A DNA stretch of 64,000 nt, taken from contig NZ_SBJH01000004.1 in NCBI RefSeq assembly GCF_004368405.1, positions 124,001 through 188,000 on the forward strand, written 5' to 3'. This DNA is from Olivibacter sp. XZL3. GTDB lineage: Bacteria; Bacteroidota; Bacteroidia; Sphingobacteriales; Sphingobacteriaceae. This document shows, one piece after another, positions 1-7,908 of the stretch. The position numbers and the translations under genes were made by a program. Every line of letters begins with the position of its first letter. The stretch's first letter is position 1. Under the pieces are notes generated by a model that did not search any database, had not been told where the DNA came from, and saw only the letters and a program-made list of their open reading frames with translations.

Positions 1-253
1 CGGCGGCTTCCCCCTCTTCCTGGATGCTCACTCGAGCACCCGATTGGGGGTTGCTCGTGCTGCTAGACGAGAATGGAACAGTTTTAGAAATTAGCACGTA
101 ATGGGTTGTTTCTGAATTGGAAACATTTGCTTCTATTACCAACATTTGATCGGCCTCTTTCAGTTCAATATCGATAACTTCTTCACATGCCACTAATCCA
201 AGCAAAACACAGAAGATAAAGGCACTACACACATTAAATCTTTTCTTAAACAT
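1..253 (-). CDS. DUF4249-type lipoprotein, partial (3' end outside window)
   Basis: The reverse strand opens at an ATG (251-253) and stays open to the window edge, giving the first 84 residues. They start with a basic n-region and a hydrophobic stretch ending in a lipobox-like LVAC (Cys at about residue 23). The next residues, EEVIDIEL then LVIEANVSN, match the start of DUF4249 proteins as I know them: outer-membrane lipoproteins usually encoded just after a TonB-dependent receptor. The receptor gene ends 28 bases upstream on the same strand, which fits that pairing. It is probably a surface partner of the receptor; the substrate is unknown. The C-terminus lies beyond the left edge, so completeness cannot be judged. 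Confidence 0.75.
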   Translation of the reverse strand, partial: MFKKRFNVCSAFIFCVLLGLVACEEVIDIELKEADQMLVIEANVSNSETTHYVLISKTVPFSSSSTSNPQSGARVSIQEEGEAA

Positions 254-281
254 AGAGCTTTCGCGTTTCATTCGATTATGT

Positions 282-2600
282 TTAAAATTTAAAATTCCAG
301 GTCACAGAAGGTATAATACCAAATAGGGCAACTTTATACGCCTCCGTAACATTAGGATCATTCTCATTTTCCCTAAAATCAATTATATAGGCATTTTTTC
401 GATTATAGGCGTTATAAATGCCAAAAGTCCAGCTCGACTTAAGCCGCTTTCCAGGCTTCGATTCTAAGGTCGCTCCTAAATCCAATCGATGATAATCCGG
501 CATGCGGTAGCCGTTCCGCTCGGTGTAATACCAGGTAGATTTACCGCCAATGCTGTACTTCCCGCTTGGAAAGGTAACTGCGTTACCGGTATAATACACA
601 AAGGTACCCGAAAAGCTCCAGCGATCAGAAAACTTGTACATGCCCACGATTGCTACATTATGGATCCGGTCTTGTCTCGCGGCAAACCAATCGCCATCGT
701 TGATTTCGTCAAACCTTCTTTTACTTCTGGACAACGTATAGCTGACCCAGCCATTCAGTCTTCCAGACCTTTTCTTCATCAAAAGCTCCAGTCCGTAAGA
801 TTTTCCAACGCCATATACCAACTCTGCCTCCACATGTTCATTTGCTTGCAAGTCGGCAGCGTTTTTATAATCGATCTGATTTTGCATATCCTTATAATAA
901 ACTTCGGCCGAAAATTCATATTGATCGTTGTCAAAATTCCTGTAATAACCCACCGCTCCTTGGTCGGCTATCTGCGGTTTTATATTGTTGCTACTCAACA
1001 CCCAGGCATCGGTCGGTAAGGAAGAGGTCGTATTGGTCAGTTGATGTAAGTTTTGGGTATTACGATTATATGAAGCCTTTAAACTACTGTTTTTATTTAA
1101 CATATAATTAGCAGAGAATCTTGGTTCAGGGTTTATATAACTCTTAACCAGTTTACCGCCCCCATAAATTTCGGTCTGTAAGATATCACCGTCGGCATCG
1201 TAGGTGTGAAATTCGCCCGGCCCTGTCAACAAAAAGGAATTCAGTCGCAAACCGTATATAAAACTAAGTCGATCTGTTGGTTTCCATTCGTGTGAAACGT
1301 AGGCCGCCAGCTCATACCCTTGTCTATTTTCTATTCTCAGCGAATTGATATCCGATTCTTCCGATGCATCAATACCTGCAGGCGAAATCTCTTGCCGCAT
1401 CAGGTTCAGTCCGAAACGTACATTACTCTTATTGCTTGAGAAATAGTGAAAATCCTGTTTCAAATTTAAATTTTGTATACGCGAATTGACCTGTAAATCG
1501 TTATTATCTGTATACACGCCTACATTATAAGTGAAATCGCTGTAAATTAAGGATGTGTTAGAAAAAAGCCTGCTACTAAAAACGTGATTCCACCGCAAGG
1601 TTCCGGTAGCATTCCCCCAATCAAAGTCGAAATCGTTCGCATAGCCCAATACGTCTTTTCCGAAATAGCCCGACAGGTAGAGCGTATTATTGTTATTTAG
1701 CTGATAATTAGCTTTCAAATTCAAGTCATAAAAGTAAAGGACACTGCTGTTGACCGAACTGTCGGAAGAAAGTTTCAAAAACAAGTCGGCATAGGTACGC
1801 CTACCACTTAACATAAAAGATCCCTTGTCCTTTTTGATTGGCCCCTCCACCTTCAGCCGAGAGGCAATGAGGCCAATGCCGCCGTCCATTCCGAAGTCCT
1901 GGTTATTGCCGTCCAACATGTTAACATCAAGCACTGAAGCCAAACGGCCGCCATACTGCGCCGGCATGCCTCCTTTATACAGATTGACATCCTTTATTGC
2001 ATCTGAATTAAAGGTAGAGAAAAAACCCAGCAAATGCGAAGCATTATACACCATCGCTTCATCTAACAAAATGAGGTTCTGGTCGGTTGTTCCACCGCGT
2101 ACAAAAAAGCCACTATTTCCCTCTCCGGCACTCATTACACCGGGCAATAATTGGATGGTCTTTAGCACGTCCCGCTCTCCGAAAAGTACAGGCACATTGT
2201 TAATTTCCTTGACGCTTATTTTATTGACACCCATCTGCGGACTTTCTATTTGCTCTCGGTTCGATACCGCACTGATTTCTACCGCGTCCAGTTGATTGGC
2301 CGGTTCTAACGAAAAGTCCATCCGAAGATCCTGACTTAAATCTACCTGCTTCTCTTGTGTAGCGTAGCCTACCGATGATACCTGAATCGTGTAAGTTCCT
2401 TTCGATAAGCTGAGTGAATAAAACCCATAGGAATTTGCGCTGACGCCCAACGAAGCATTTTCTTTGACTTTAATGCTGGCGCCAATCAGCGTTTCGCCGT
2501 TGGAGGCATCTCTGACAGTTCCATTAAGGGTGATTTGTTGTGCAAAGGAAAGAGAAAGGAAGTAAAAAGAAATAAAAACTGATAATACGAAAGGTTTCAA
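282..2600 (-). CDS. TonB-dependent receptor with carboxypeptidase-regulatory-like N-domain
   Basis: This 772-residue outer-membrane receptor has a signal peptide (cleavage after about residue 20, ...LSFAQ), then a carboxypeptidase-regulatory-like beta-sandwich (about 23-105), a plug domain (about 115-230, with FVRGGTTDQNLILLDEA) and a long barrel ending in an aromatic-rich strand (final residues WNFKF). It is shorter than SusC proteins and pairs with a DUF4249 lipoprotein rather than SusD, so the cargo need not be a glycan. The start is unusual. The only usable start before the signal peptide is TTG (complement of 2598-2600). An ATG 22 bases further upstream reads MFKIPRL and then a stop in another frame, so either TTG is used or a one-base change has moved the original start out of frame. 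It probably forms an operon with the downstream lipoprotein. Confidence 0.88.
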   Translation of the reverse strand: MKPFVLSVFISFYFLSLSFAQQITLNGTVRDASNGETLIGASIKVKENASLGVSANSYGFYSLSLSKGTYTIQVSSVGYATQEKQVDLSQDLRMDFSLEPANQLDAVEISAVSNREQIESPQMGVNKISVKEINNVPVLFGERDVLKTIQLLPGVMSAGEGNSGFFVRGGTTDQNLILLDEAMVYNASHLLGFFSTFNSDAIKDVNLYKGGMPAQYGGRLASVLDVNMLDGNNQDFGMDGGIGLIASRLKVEGPIKKDKGSFMLSGRRTYADLFLKLSSDSSVNSSVLYFYDLNLKANYQLNNNNTLYLSGYFGKDVLGYANDFDFDWGNATGTLRWNHVFSSRLFSNTSLIYSDFTYNVGVYTDNNDLQVNSRIQNLNLKQDFHYFSSNKSNVRFGLNLMRQEISPAGIDASEESDINSLRIENRQGYELAAYVSHEWKPTDRLSFIYGLRLNSFLLTGPGEFHTYDADGDILQTEIYGGGKLVKSYINPEPRFSANYMLNKNSSLKASYNRNTQNLHQLTNTTSSLPTDAWVLSSNNIKPQIADQGAVGYYRNFDNDQYEFSAEVYYKDMQNQIDYKNAADLQANEHVEAELVYGVGKSYGLELLMKKRSGRLNGWVSYTLSRSKRRFDEINDGDWFAARQDRIHNVAIVGMYKFSDRWSFSGTFVYYTGNAVTFPSGKYSIGGKSTWYYTERNGYRMPDYHRLDLGATLESKPGKRLKSSWTFGIYNAYNRKNAYIIDFRENENDPNVTEAYKVALFGIIPSVTWNFKF

Positions 2601-2691
2601 AGCCTCGGAATTTTAAACATGAATTTATATTGCCCGTTCATTTTTCTAGTAGACGGAAGAAAGCGCTAAATGTTACAAACGAATTACAATT

Positions 2692-3660
2692 CTAAAAAGC
2701 GTAGCCCAACGATATAGACCCGAATTGGTGAGCGGTAGCCGAACTCTTTACTTCTTTCGTATTAAATTGAAGATGTGCGTCAACCGTAATGCGCTTATGT
2801 GCGTAGTTAAACCCCACAACCTGACTAAGCATCCACGGCTTTATCCCAAAAGTAACCAGCCCCCTTTCATCCAACAACATCCCGCCTTGTATGCTGGCAT
2901 CGTATAATCGGTAAAACAACATAGGCCGATAATAGAAATACCGTTCTTTTTTTACCGTATTTCCACTTTGGTATAACCTACTTCCGGTATAGGAAGACTC
3001 GTACAAAGCGTTCAACTTCCCAAGTCTCAAAACAGGCCCCGCTCCCACGAAAGATTGGTTCAAACCCAACGAGAGCTTCGTATTAAATTGCAGATCCAAC
3101 TTCCCTGAAGTGCTTCTCAAAATCAACCGATTGTAATCCGCTCTTAGATCTACGGTGAAGTTACCGCGCAACTGATAATCCCAACCACTGATTTCATAAA
3201 ACCCAAACAAATTATGAAACCCCTCTTGTAACTGCTGGCCAAAAGCGCCCTTCCCATACAGCCCTGTCACAAGGCCAGCACGTAATTGCGATTCGTTTTG
3301 ATAGAACCAGCTATGACTTGCCTGTAAGTACAGATAGGCCGTAAATGGTCTATCCATCAATTCGATCTCACTGAATCCGTTATAGGCATTGTATAATTTG
3401 TGACCGGCTGCCACTTCCCAAATTCTCTTTTTTGATGCCGTCGCGGAGCGGTCTTTATTTACCAGCCACCGGTAGCTAAATGATATTCCGTTGGTATAGT
3501 ATTGATCTTGATTGATAAACAAATAGGCATCATTATCACTATGAATGGCCAATTCATGTAACAATTCTGTTTGCGCACGCCCCCTATACGTGACTAAACA
3601 TAAAAAAACACACCATCCCAACCAAAGGACTCGTGTATAGCTGATTGTCTGCGAGCTCAT
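2692..3660 (-). CDS. LpxR-like lipid A deacylase family (DUF2219) outer-membrane protein
   Basis: The 322-residue protein has an N-terminal signal (about 1-30, ending RGRAQ). The mature N-terminus carries SDNDAYLF (41-48) and DQYYTNG (52-58). These match the Asn/Asp and YTNG motifs that form the active site of LpxR, the outer-membrane 3'-O-deacylase of lipid A, and the aligned residues are present. The remainder alternates hydrophobic and polar residues like a 12-stranded barrel and ends in an aromatic residue (GYAF). In the Bacteroidota many members are annotated only as DUF2219, so enzymatic activity here is inferred. It sits 91 bases upstream of the TonB receptor on the same strand, but the gap and different role argue against a functional unit. 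Confidence 0.8.
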   Translation of the reverse strand: MSSQTISYTRVLWLGWCVFLCLVTYRGRAQTELLHELAIHSDNDAYLFINQDQYYTNGISFSYRWLVNKDRSATASKKRIWEVAAGHKLYNAYNGFSEIELMDRPFTAYLYLQASHSWFYQNESQLRAGLVTGLYGKGAFGQQLQEGFHNLFGFYEISGWDYQLRGNFTVDLRADYNRLILRSTSGKLDLQFNTKLSLGLNQSFVGAGPVLRLGKLNALYESSYTGSRLYQSGNTVKKERYFYYRPMLFYRLYDASIQGGMLLDERGLVTFGIKPWMLSQVVGFNYAHKRITVDAHLQFNTKEVKSSATAHQFGSISLGYAF

Positions 3661-3670
3661 GAAGAAGCGC

Positions 3671-3701
3671 CAAACTTAGACAAATTGAAAGTATTAGTCA
3701 A
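3671..3701 (-). promoter_or_regulatory. Candidate promoter for the LpxR-like gene
   Basis: On the reverse strand TAAGTTTG (3671-3678) fits the Bacteroidota -7 element TAnnTTTG, with TTG 20 bases upstream (complement of 3699-3701). It ends only 10 bases before the ATG, so transcripts would be almost leaderless. That makes the assignment tentative. Confidence 0.35.
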
Positions 3702-3856
3702 GGTGATTGAAACAAAGTTGTTAATGAATTCTTAAATATGACAAAACGGCTTCAATTTACAGCAGATTTTATATATCTTGCGCAAAAACGTTTTAATAGT
3801 TAACCACTGTAAACGAATCAGAACTAAAGAACACAAACAACATTAACGACAAACAG

Positions 3857-4570
3857 ATGAAGAAGATTTCACTAAGTATCTGTGCCTGTTTATTTTTGGC
3901 TACAGCTACCTTTGCTCAAAAACCAAACAGCTTGACGTCAAAGGAAAAGAAAGATGGTTGGGTCTTATTATTTGATGGCAAATCTACAAAAGGATGGCAT
4001 ACCTATCACAAAGACCAAGCCGGAGCAGCTTGGTCTGTTAAAGACGAAGCCTTAGTTTTCGATCCCACGGTTGATAAGGCCGAAAAAGGAGATTTAGTGA
4101 CCGATGCCGAGTATGAGAACTACGATTTGACCTTGGAATGGAAAATAAGCGACGGAGGAAATAGCGGGGTCATTTTTGGCATTCACGAAGACCCTAAGTA
4201 TGGAGCAACTTATCAAACAGGTATTGAAATGCAGGTATTGGATAATATTAATGCCGGCGATCGATTTATCCCTAATCACTTAGCAGGCTCATTGTATGAC
4301 CTCATTGGTGGCCCAGATGTTTCTAAACCGAAACCCGTAGGAGAATGGAACCTTGCGCGTATCCTATACAATAACGGGGAAATCACCTTGTGGCTCAATG
4401 GTGTGCAAACCGCACATGTTAAAAAAGGCTCTGAAGAATGGAACCAGCTGATCGCAAAAAGTAAATTCCATGATTGGGAAGGTTTTGCCAAATATCCAAA
4501 AGGAAAGATTGCCTTACAAGATCACGGCAACGTCGTCTCTTTTAGGAACATCAAAATCAAACAGTTGTAA
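3857..4570 (+). CDS. Secreted DUF1080 (3-keto-disaccharide hydrolase-like) protein
   Basis: The 237-residue protein has a clear signal peptide (about 1-20, ...ATATFAQ). A single DUF1080 domain of the concanavalin-like lectin/glucanase fold follows. Recognisable blocks are WVLLFDGKSTKGWH (about 35-48), DLTLEWKISDGGNSGV (about 90-105), the middle GIEMQVLDN, and the terminal VSFRNIKIKQL. DUF1080 proteins are abundant in Bacteroidota and Planctomycetes; some hydrolyse 3-keto-disaccharides, but most are untested. The length is normal for a single-domain member. It stands alone, convergent with the FUSC gene, with a hairpin terminator between them. Confidence 0.85.
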   Translation: MKKISLSICACLFLATATFAQKPNSLTSKEKKDGWVLLFDGKSTKGWHTYHKDQAGAAWSVKDEALVFDPTVDKAEKGDLVTDAEYENYDLTLEWKISDGGNSGVIFGIHEDPKYGATYQTGIEMQVLDNINAGDRFIPNHLAGSLYDLIGGPDVSKPKPVGEWNLARILYNNGEITLWLNGVQTAHVKKGSEEWNQLIAKSKFHDWEGFAKYPKGKIALQDHGNVVSFRNIKIKQL

Positions 4571-4579
4571 TAAGCTTAT

Positions 4580-4609
4580 GGCCACCTTACCTGATTGTGT
4601 TCGGTGGCC
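4580..4609. terminator. Hairpin between convergent genes
   Basis: GGCCACC (4580-4586) pairs with GGTGGCC (4603-4609) across a 16-base loop, followed by GTTTATTT. It lies 10 bases after the DUF1080 stop and before the end of the opposing FUSC gene, so it may terminate transcription from the left. Confidence 0.6.
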
Positions 4610-4650
4610 GTTTATTTCCCCCCTAACGCTTTCGTCGCGGAGCCTTTTAA

Positions 4651-5157
4651 TTACCTTTTAACCAGCCGCCGCAATCTATAATAAATTTTAGCCCATGCCA
4701 CTTTGGTAAAAATCAAGGTAATGCAAAGGGCAACGAAACAGCCGACTAATACGCAACCGCCCCGTTCCAGCGCCACCATCCAATCCTTATGCTGGTTTTC
4801 CTGCACCAATACTATAATAACAGCTGCCAAAGCTGGTCTGATGGTATTCTCCAACCACAAAACCATCCCCAGAAAAATGGTGATGATTACGCCCAAACAA
4901 AATAAGAAAACACCTTCCACGGGCACGAAATAAACCAGTAAACCCACCCCCGATCCTAGGAAATTTGCTTTAATTCGATCAAATGCTAAACTTTGATCGT
5001 TATCCGGAGTAAATACCAAAACAGCAGAAATGATGCTCCAATAAAATGGATAGGAAGGAAAAGAGGCGTAAAAAGCGTAACACACCAAAACGCCTAATAC
5101 GCATTTGACCATATATAGCAGATCAGACGAGGAAAAAGAAAATCTAAAATACGGCAT
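4651..5157 (-). CDS. Small FUSC-family membrane protein
   Basis: The 168-residue protein has four hydrophobic segments (about 13-30, 35-50, 70-95, 125-155). The YPFYWSIISAVLV block is characteristic of FUSC (fusaric-acid-resistance/aromatic-acid exporter, YccS/YhfK-like) domains, and a basic tail follows (YYRLRRLVKR). Only a single half-domain is present, whereas classical exporters have two membrane halves and a cytosolic domain, so it may work as an oligomer. It starts 15 bases after the stop of the gene at 5173-6147, suggesting co-transcription. The substrate is unknown. Confidence 0.75.
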   Translation of the reverse strand: MPYFRFSFSSSDLLYMVKCVLGVLVCYAFYASFPSYPFYWSIISAVLVFTPDNDQSLAFDRIKANFLGSGVGLLVYFVPVEGVFLFCLGVIITIFLGMVLWLENTIRPALAAVIIVLVQENQHKDWMVALERGGCVLVGCFVALCITLIFTKVAWAKIYYRLRRLVKR

Positions 5158-5172
5158 GTGCAGACAATCGTA

Positions 5173-6147
5173 TTATTCGATACCTCTAACCCTTAGCATA
5201 ATTAAGCTCGTATGAGGTATTCCCAAGGTGGTGCCTGGCTTAATCGTTAAAAGGTTTTTAAGATATACGTCAATGATACCATTTAAGACCCGCTTTCGCG
5301 ATTCCACAAATTCATCGCTGGTCACAAATTTGGCCAAATGCACGTCGCCCTTGCCATCTACCAATACAGAAAATGGGTAATAAAAGTTTTTATAAGCTTT
5401 ATTAATGACGATATCGTACTCCGGATATAAGTATTCATAAGCAGCACTTTGATTCAGTCTTTCAGTTTCACTAAATATTCGTCTCTTAACCGTTATATTG
5501 GGATTTTTCGGAATGAACTGCACCGGGTTTCGCGCCGCAAAAGCACTATCAATAATAGTCGGATTGGCGTTTGCTATAGCAGACCGCCACCGGATAAAGG
5601 CCGTATCATTTGACCGTGGCTTTCTTAACTCCTGGACGGTAGTTTTCAGACTATCGCGGATAAAACGCTCCGAATAAAGTTTCATATACACATTCGACCT
5701 GGCCTCCTTAACATGCTTACTGACCACCGTTAAGCGTTGTAACATAAGGCTATCTTTAGCGATGCTGCGGACGCGAAACCATTCCCTACCGAAATGAAAA
5801 ATAGAATCCTGATCGTAGTAAATGGAATAATGTAACATCGCATTGCTGTCGGGACTAAAAATCTTAACCGAGTCGTTGCTGATAAAGTTCAGGTGCCATA
5901 CCGGTTCCTGTTCAAATCCCAGTGTGTCAAAAGCCAAACCATTATCAAATGCTCTCCGAACTTCAAAAAAGTCCGTTCCTGCGATCGGTGTAAAAGAAGG
6001 TCGATTGCCCGCTAACTTTTCTTCTTCGTCCCCTTGCTCTTTTGGTGCAGGAGACGAACAGGAATACCATTGGAAAAGAGCTAAAAAACAAAAGAAAACA
6101 GCAAAGTACCTAGAAAGTCTTAATAACATAGCGAGCGGAAAATACAT
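5173..6147 (-). CDS. Conserved-looking hypothetical protein, probable lipoprotein
   Basis: I do not recognise a family. The 324-residue product begins with a hydrophobic segment ending at Cys30 (FQWYSCSS), a weak lipobox, followed by an acidic linker (GDEEEKLAG); it is probably periplasmic or surface anchored. The body is rich in Phe/Tyr and Asp/Lys. Near the end, YYPFSVLVDGKGDVHL and a final LIMLRVRG strand suggest a beta-rich fold related to TonB-C-like domains, but this is only a resemblance. ATG at 6147 is used here; an in-frame ATG six codons later (6129) is equally possible. It lies upstream of the small FUSC gene with a 15-base gap. Confidence 0.6.
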   Translation of the reverse strand: MYFPLAMLLRLSRYFAVFFCFLALFQWYSCSSPAPKEQGDEEEKLAGNRPSFTPIAGTDFFEVRRAFDNGLAFDTLGFEQEPVWHLNFISNDSVKIFSPDSNAMLHYSIYYDQDSIFHFGREWFRVRSIAKDSLMLQRLTVVSKHVKEARSNVYMKLYSERFIRDSLKTTVQELRKPRSNDTAFIRWRSAIANANPTIIDSAFAARNPVQFIPKNPNITVKRRIFSETERLNQSAAYEYLYPEYDIVINKAYKNFYYPFSVLVDGKGDVHLAKFVTSDEFVESRKRVLNGIIDVYLKNLLTIKPGTTLGIPHTSLIMLRVRGIE

Positions 6148-6240
6148 ATTATAAAATTACGAACAAATGTCTATTCATCGGGTAAATGAAACAAAAGAAA
6201 CACTATTATTGTTACCTAAACACTGCAAATCTATAAATCA

Positions 6241-6948
6241 ATGATCAAAAAAACAGTTTTAATTTCGCTTTTACTCATTCATATCCGATGCCTCGCCCAA
6301 GAGATCTATATTATCCCCCAAGTGGGCTTCAATGTAAACACATACGACTTCGGTGAAACTTCGTCCAATTTGAGCGATCAGCGCTTTTCTCCGGGAGTTT
6401 CAGCAGGCGTAGGCTTAAACATCGCGATGAACGAACTACGCACCTTTATCCTCCAGCCCGAAATAAACTATAGCATGCGAAATAATCGCACGGACCATAT
6501 TTCGGCCGGCAGCGGCGCGGAGGCTTTAACCATCAGACAAAAAAGCATGTTGCACTATTTAGAAATACCGCTGCTCGCACGTTTTGATTTTGGAATCGGC
6601 ACTCGTTATTATTTCAACGCGGGCCCTTCTTTTTCTTATGCTATCGCAGGAAGGGAAAAATTAGAAAGCGATGAATTTAGAATCGAAAGTTATGACCGAT
6701 CGGTCGATTTTGACAATCGATTTAATCGTACCGATTGGAGTGCGCTGGTTGGCGGAGGCGTCGAGTTTCCTTTTAACGATGGATTTTTGGTTGTGGATGC
6801 CCGCTTTGCTTGGGGATTCAAAACGCTTTACAAAACAAGAGAGATTCAACGGATTGACGACGGTAATGTGACTTCAACAACGGTAGGCCCCGAGGGTAAG
6901 AACCGAATTTTTACATTGAGCGTAGGCTATGCATTACCCATAAATTAG
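6241..6948 (+). CDS. PorT-like outer-membrane beta-barrel protein
   Basis: The 235-residue protein has a signal peptide (about 1-19) and a typical eight-strand barrel pattern of the PorT/OMP_b-brl family. YIIPQVGFNVN opens the first strand, FILQPEINYSM and LEIPLLARFDFG follow, and a terminal aromatic strand (FTLSVGYALPIN) closes it. LEIPLLxR is a hallmark of this group. It is a structural or unknown-function outer-membrane protein. It is transcribed divergently from the preceding lipoprotein-like gene with about 93 bases between them. No clear TAnnTTTG promoter was found there. Confidence 0.8.
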   Translation: MIKKTVLISLLLIHIRCLAQEIYIIPQVGFNVNTYDFGETSSNLSDQRFSPGVSAGVGLNIAMNELRTFILQPEINYSMRNNRTDHISAGSGAEALTIRQKSMLHYLEIPLLARFDFGIGTRYYFNAGPSFSYAIAGREKLESDEFRIESYDRSVDFDNRFNRTDWSALVGGGVEFPFNDGFLVVDARFAWGFKTLYKTREIQRIDDGNVTSTTVGPEGKNRIFTLSVGYALPIN

Positions 6949-7060
6949 CTTGAAACGGAGTTATCAGGTATCGTTTATTTTTTTCGTGTAAGCCAGGAGG
7001 CTTTTTGTCACGTGAAAAGCACTATCTGTGTAATTTTTTTTCGCATACAAAAGCATTTGT

Positions 7061-7068
7061 TACGTTTG
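7061..7068 (+). promoter_or_regulatory. Possible -7 element before the 56-codon gene
   Basis: TACGTTTG matches TAnnTTTG and ends 20 bases before the ATG at 7089. No TTG is found at the expected distance upstream, so this is only a half match. Confidence 0.3.
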
Positions 7069-7088
7069 TCGTATAAAACAACACAGTC

Positions 7089-7259
7089 ATGCCTAACAGT
7101 CAGAACCTCCAAGAATTAGAATCCCTAATCAAAAAAAGAGAACACATCAAACATGAGCTTCATTTATTAGAGCTAGCAATTATGTCAATAGAACTAAATG
7201 ATGTCTTTCATCTCAACGAATTCGGACGACCCGTTAAAAGCACTCCACTGCCTAATTAA
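7089..7259 (+). CDS. Small coiled-coil protein (56 aa)
   Basis: A short ORF opens at ATG and encodes 56 residues. Residues about 7-36 form a strongly predicted amphipathic helix (LQELESLIKKREHIKHELHL, continuing with alternating hydrophobic positions), and the last 20 are Pro/Gly-containing. I know no family for it. Support for coding comes from the heptad pattern and from similarity of this helix to residues 9-36 of the 148-residue protein encoded next (shared [LI]KxEL and IE/LE then I positions). A -7-like TACGTTTG lies just upstream. It may be a dimerisation partner or truncated relative of the downstream protein. A chance ORF cannot be excluded. Confidence 0.5.
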   Translation: MPNSQNLQELESLIKKREHIKHELHLLELAIMSIELNDVFHLNEFGRPVKSTPLPN

Positions 7260-7416
7260 TCATAAATTCACCTTTTAATTCAAAAAACCGATTTCATTAC
7301 TATATCAAACTTAAAAATAGCGATTGAATCGCGCGCTTTTGCACTGATGCATAAGCGGATGATATAATAATGAGAACTAAAGTCTTATAATATTTCAGAA
7401 TATTGAAATTTAGTTA

Positions 7417-7424
7417 TATTTTTG
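7417..7424 (+). promoter_or_regulatory. Possible -7 element before the 148-aa gene
   Basis: TATTTTTG fits TAnnTTTG and lies 21 bases before the ATG at 7446. No TTG sits at the usual 19-21 base spacing, so confidence is low. Confidence 0.35.
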
Positions 7425-7445
7425 TTATAGACATAAGACATAGTA

Positions 7446-7892
7446 ATGAAAACTGAAAGTATAACCGAAAAACAAGTAGTAGAATTTCTAAAGCTGAGGC
7501 AACAACAGCTCAAGGACGAACTAAAAAGCATTGAAGTAACGATCAATGCGATCGCTCAGTCTAAGTCGCTTAATTTAGTTACCGACAAAACTAAAAGTGA
7601 TTCAGCTGAGCCTGATGATTCCATTAAAAAGCGGAAGGGAACAGGTAAAGCCTTAGCTCCGCAGGAGACTTTTAACGTTAACAGCAAACTAGATCAGAAG
7701 ATCAGTTATGCGCTCACTAAAATCGGATCTGGTTATAAAGACGACATCTTAGAAGTCTTAACCAAAGCGCAACCCGACGCGGACCCTTATAAAGTTGAAA
7801 AGGCTGTTGCCGTGCGTTTATCCTATTTATTAAAGAATGATTTTATTCAAGCTACCAAACACGGTAGAAGTTACGAATATAGCCTGAAATAA
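7446..7892 (+). CDS. Coiled-coil plus winged-helix-like hypothetical protein
   Basis: The 148-residue product has three parts. The first is an N-terminal amphipathic helix (about 8-37, FLKLRQQQLKDELKSIE then TINAIAQ). The second is a charged, Lys/Ser/Asp-rich linker (about 40-80). The third is a C-terminal region (about 82-148) with the helix-helix-strand pattern of a small winged helix: LDQKISYALTKIG, DDILEVLTK, VEKAVAVRLSYLLKN, then a YEYSL wing-like end. It may bind DNA as a dimer through the coiled coil. There is no signal peptide, so it is cytosolic. The preceding 56-residue gene encodes a similar helix. The stop codon is embedded in a perfect terminator hairpin. Confidence 0.7.
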   Translation: MKTESITEKQVVEFLKLRQQQLKDELKSIEVTINAIAQSKSLNLVTDKTKSDSAEPDDSIKKRKGTGKALAPQETFNVNSKLDQKISYALTKIGSGYKDDILEVLTKAQPDADPYKVEKAVAVRLSYLLKNDFIQATKHGRSYEYSLK

Positions 7893-7902
7893 CAGGCTAT
7901 AT
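7877..7902. terminator. Terminator hairpin overlapping the stop of the 148-aa gene
   Basis: ATATAGCCTG (7877-7886) and CAGGCTATAT (7893-7902) form a perfect 10-bp stem with a 6-base loop holding the TAA stop, followed by TCTATTTT. It lies between convergent genes and may serve both strands. Confidence 0.75.
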
Positions 7903-7908
7903 TCTATT

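Noticed and set aside
489-1111. Plus-strand open frames of 176 and 89 codons inside the TonB receptor gene
   Set aside because: They are reading-frame shadows of a complete opposing gene, with no family motif or start context.
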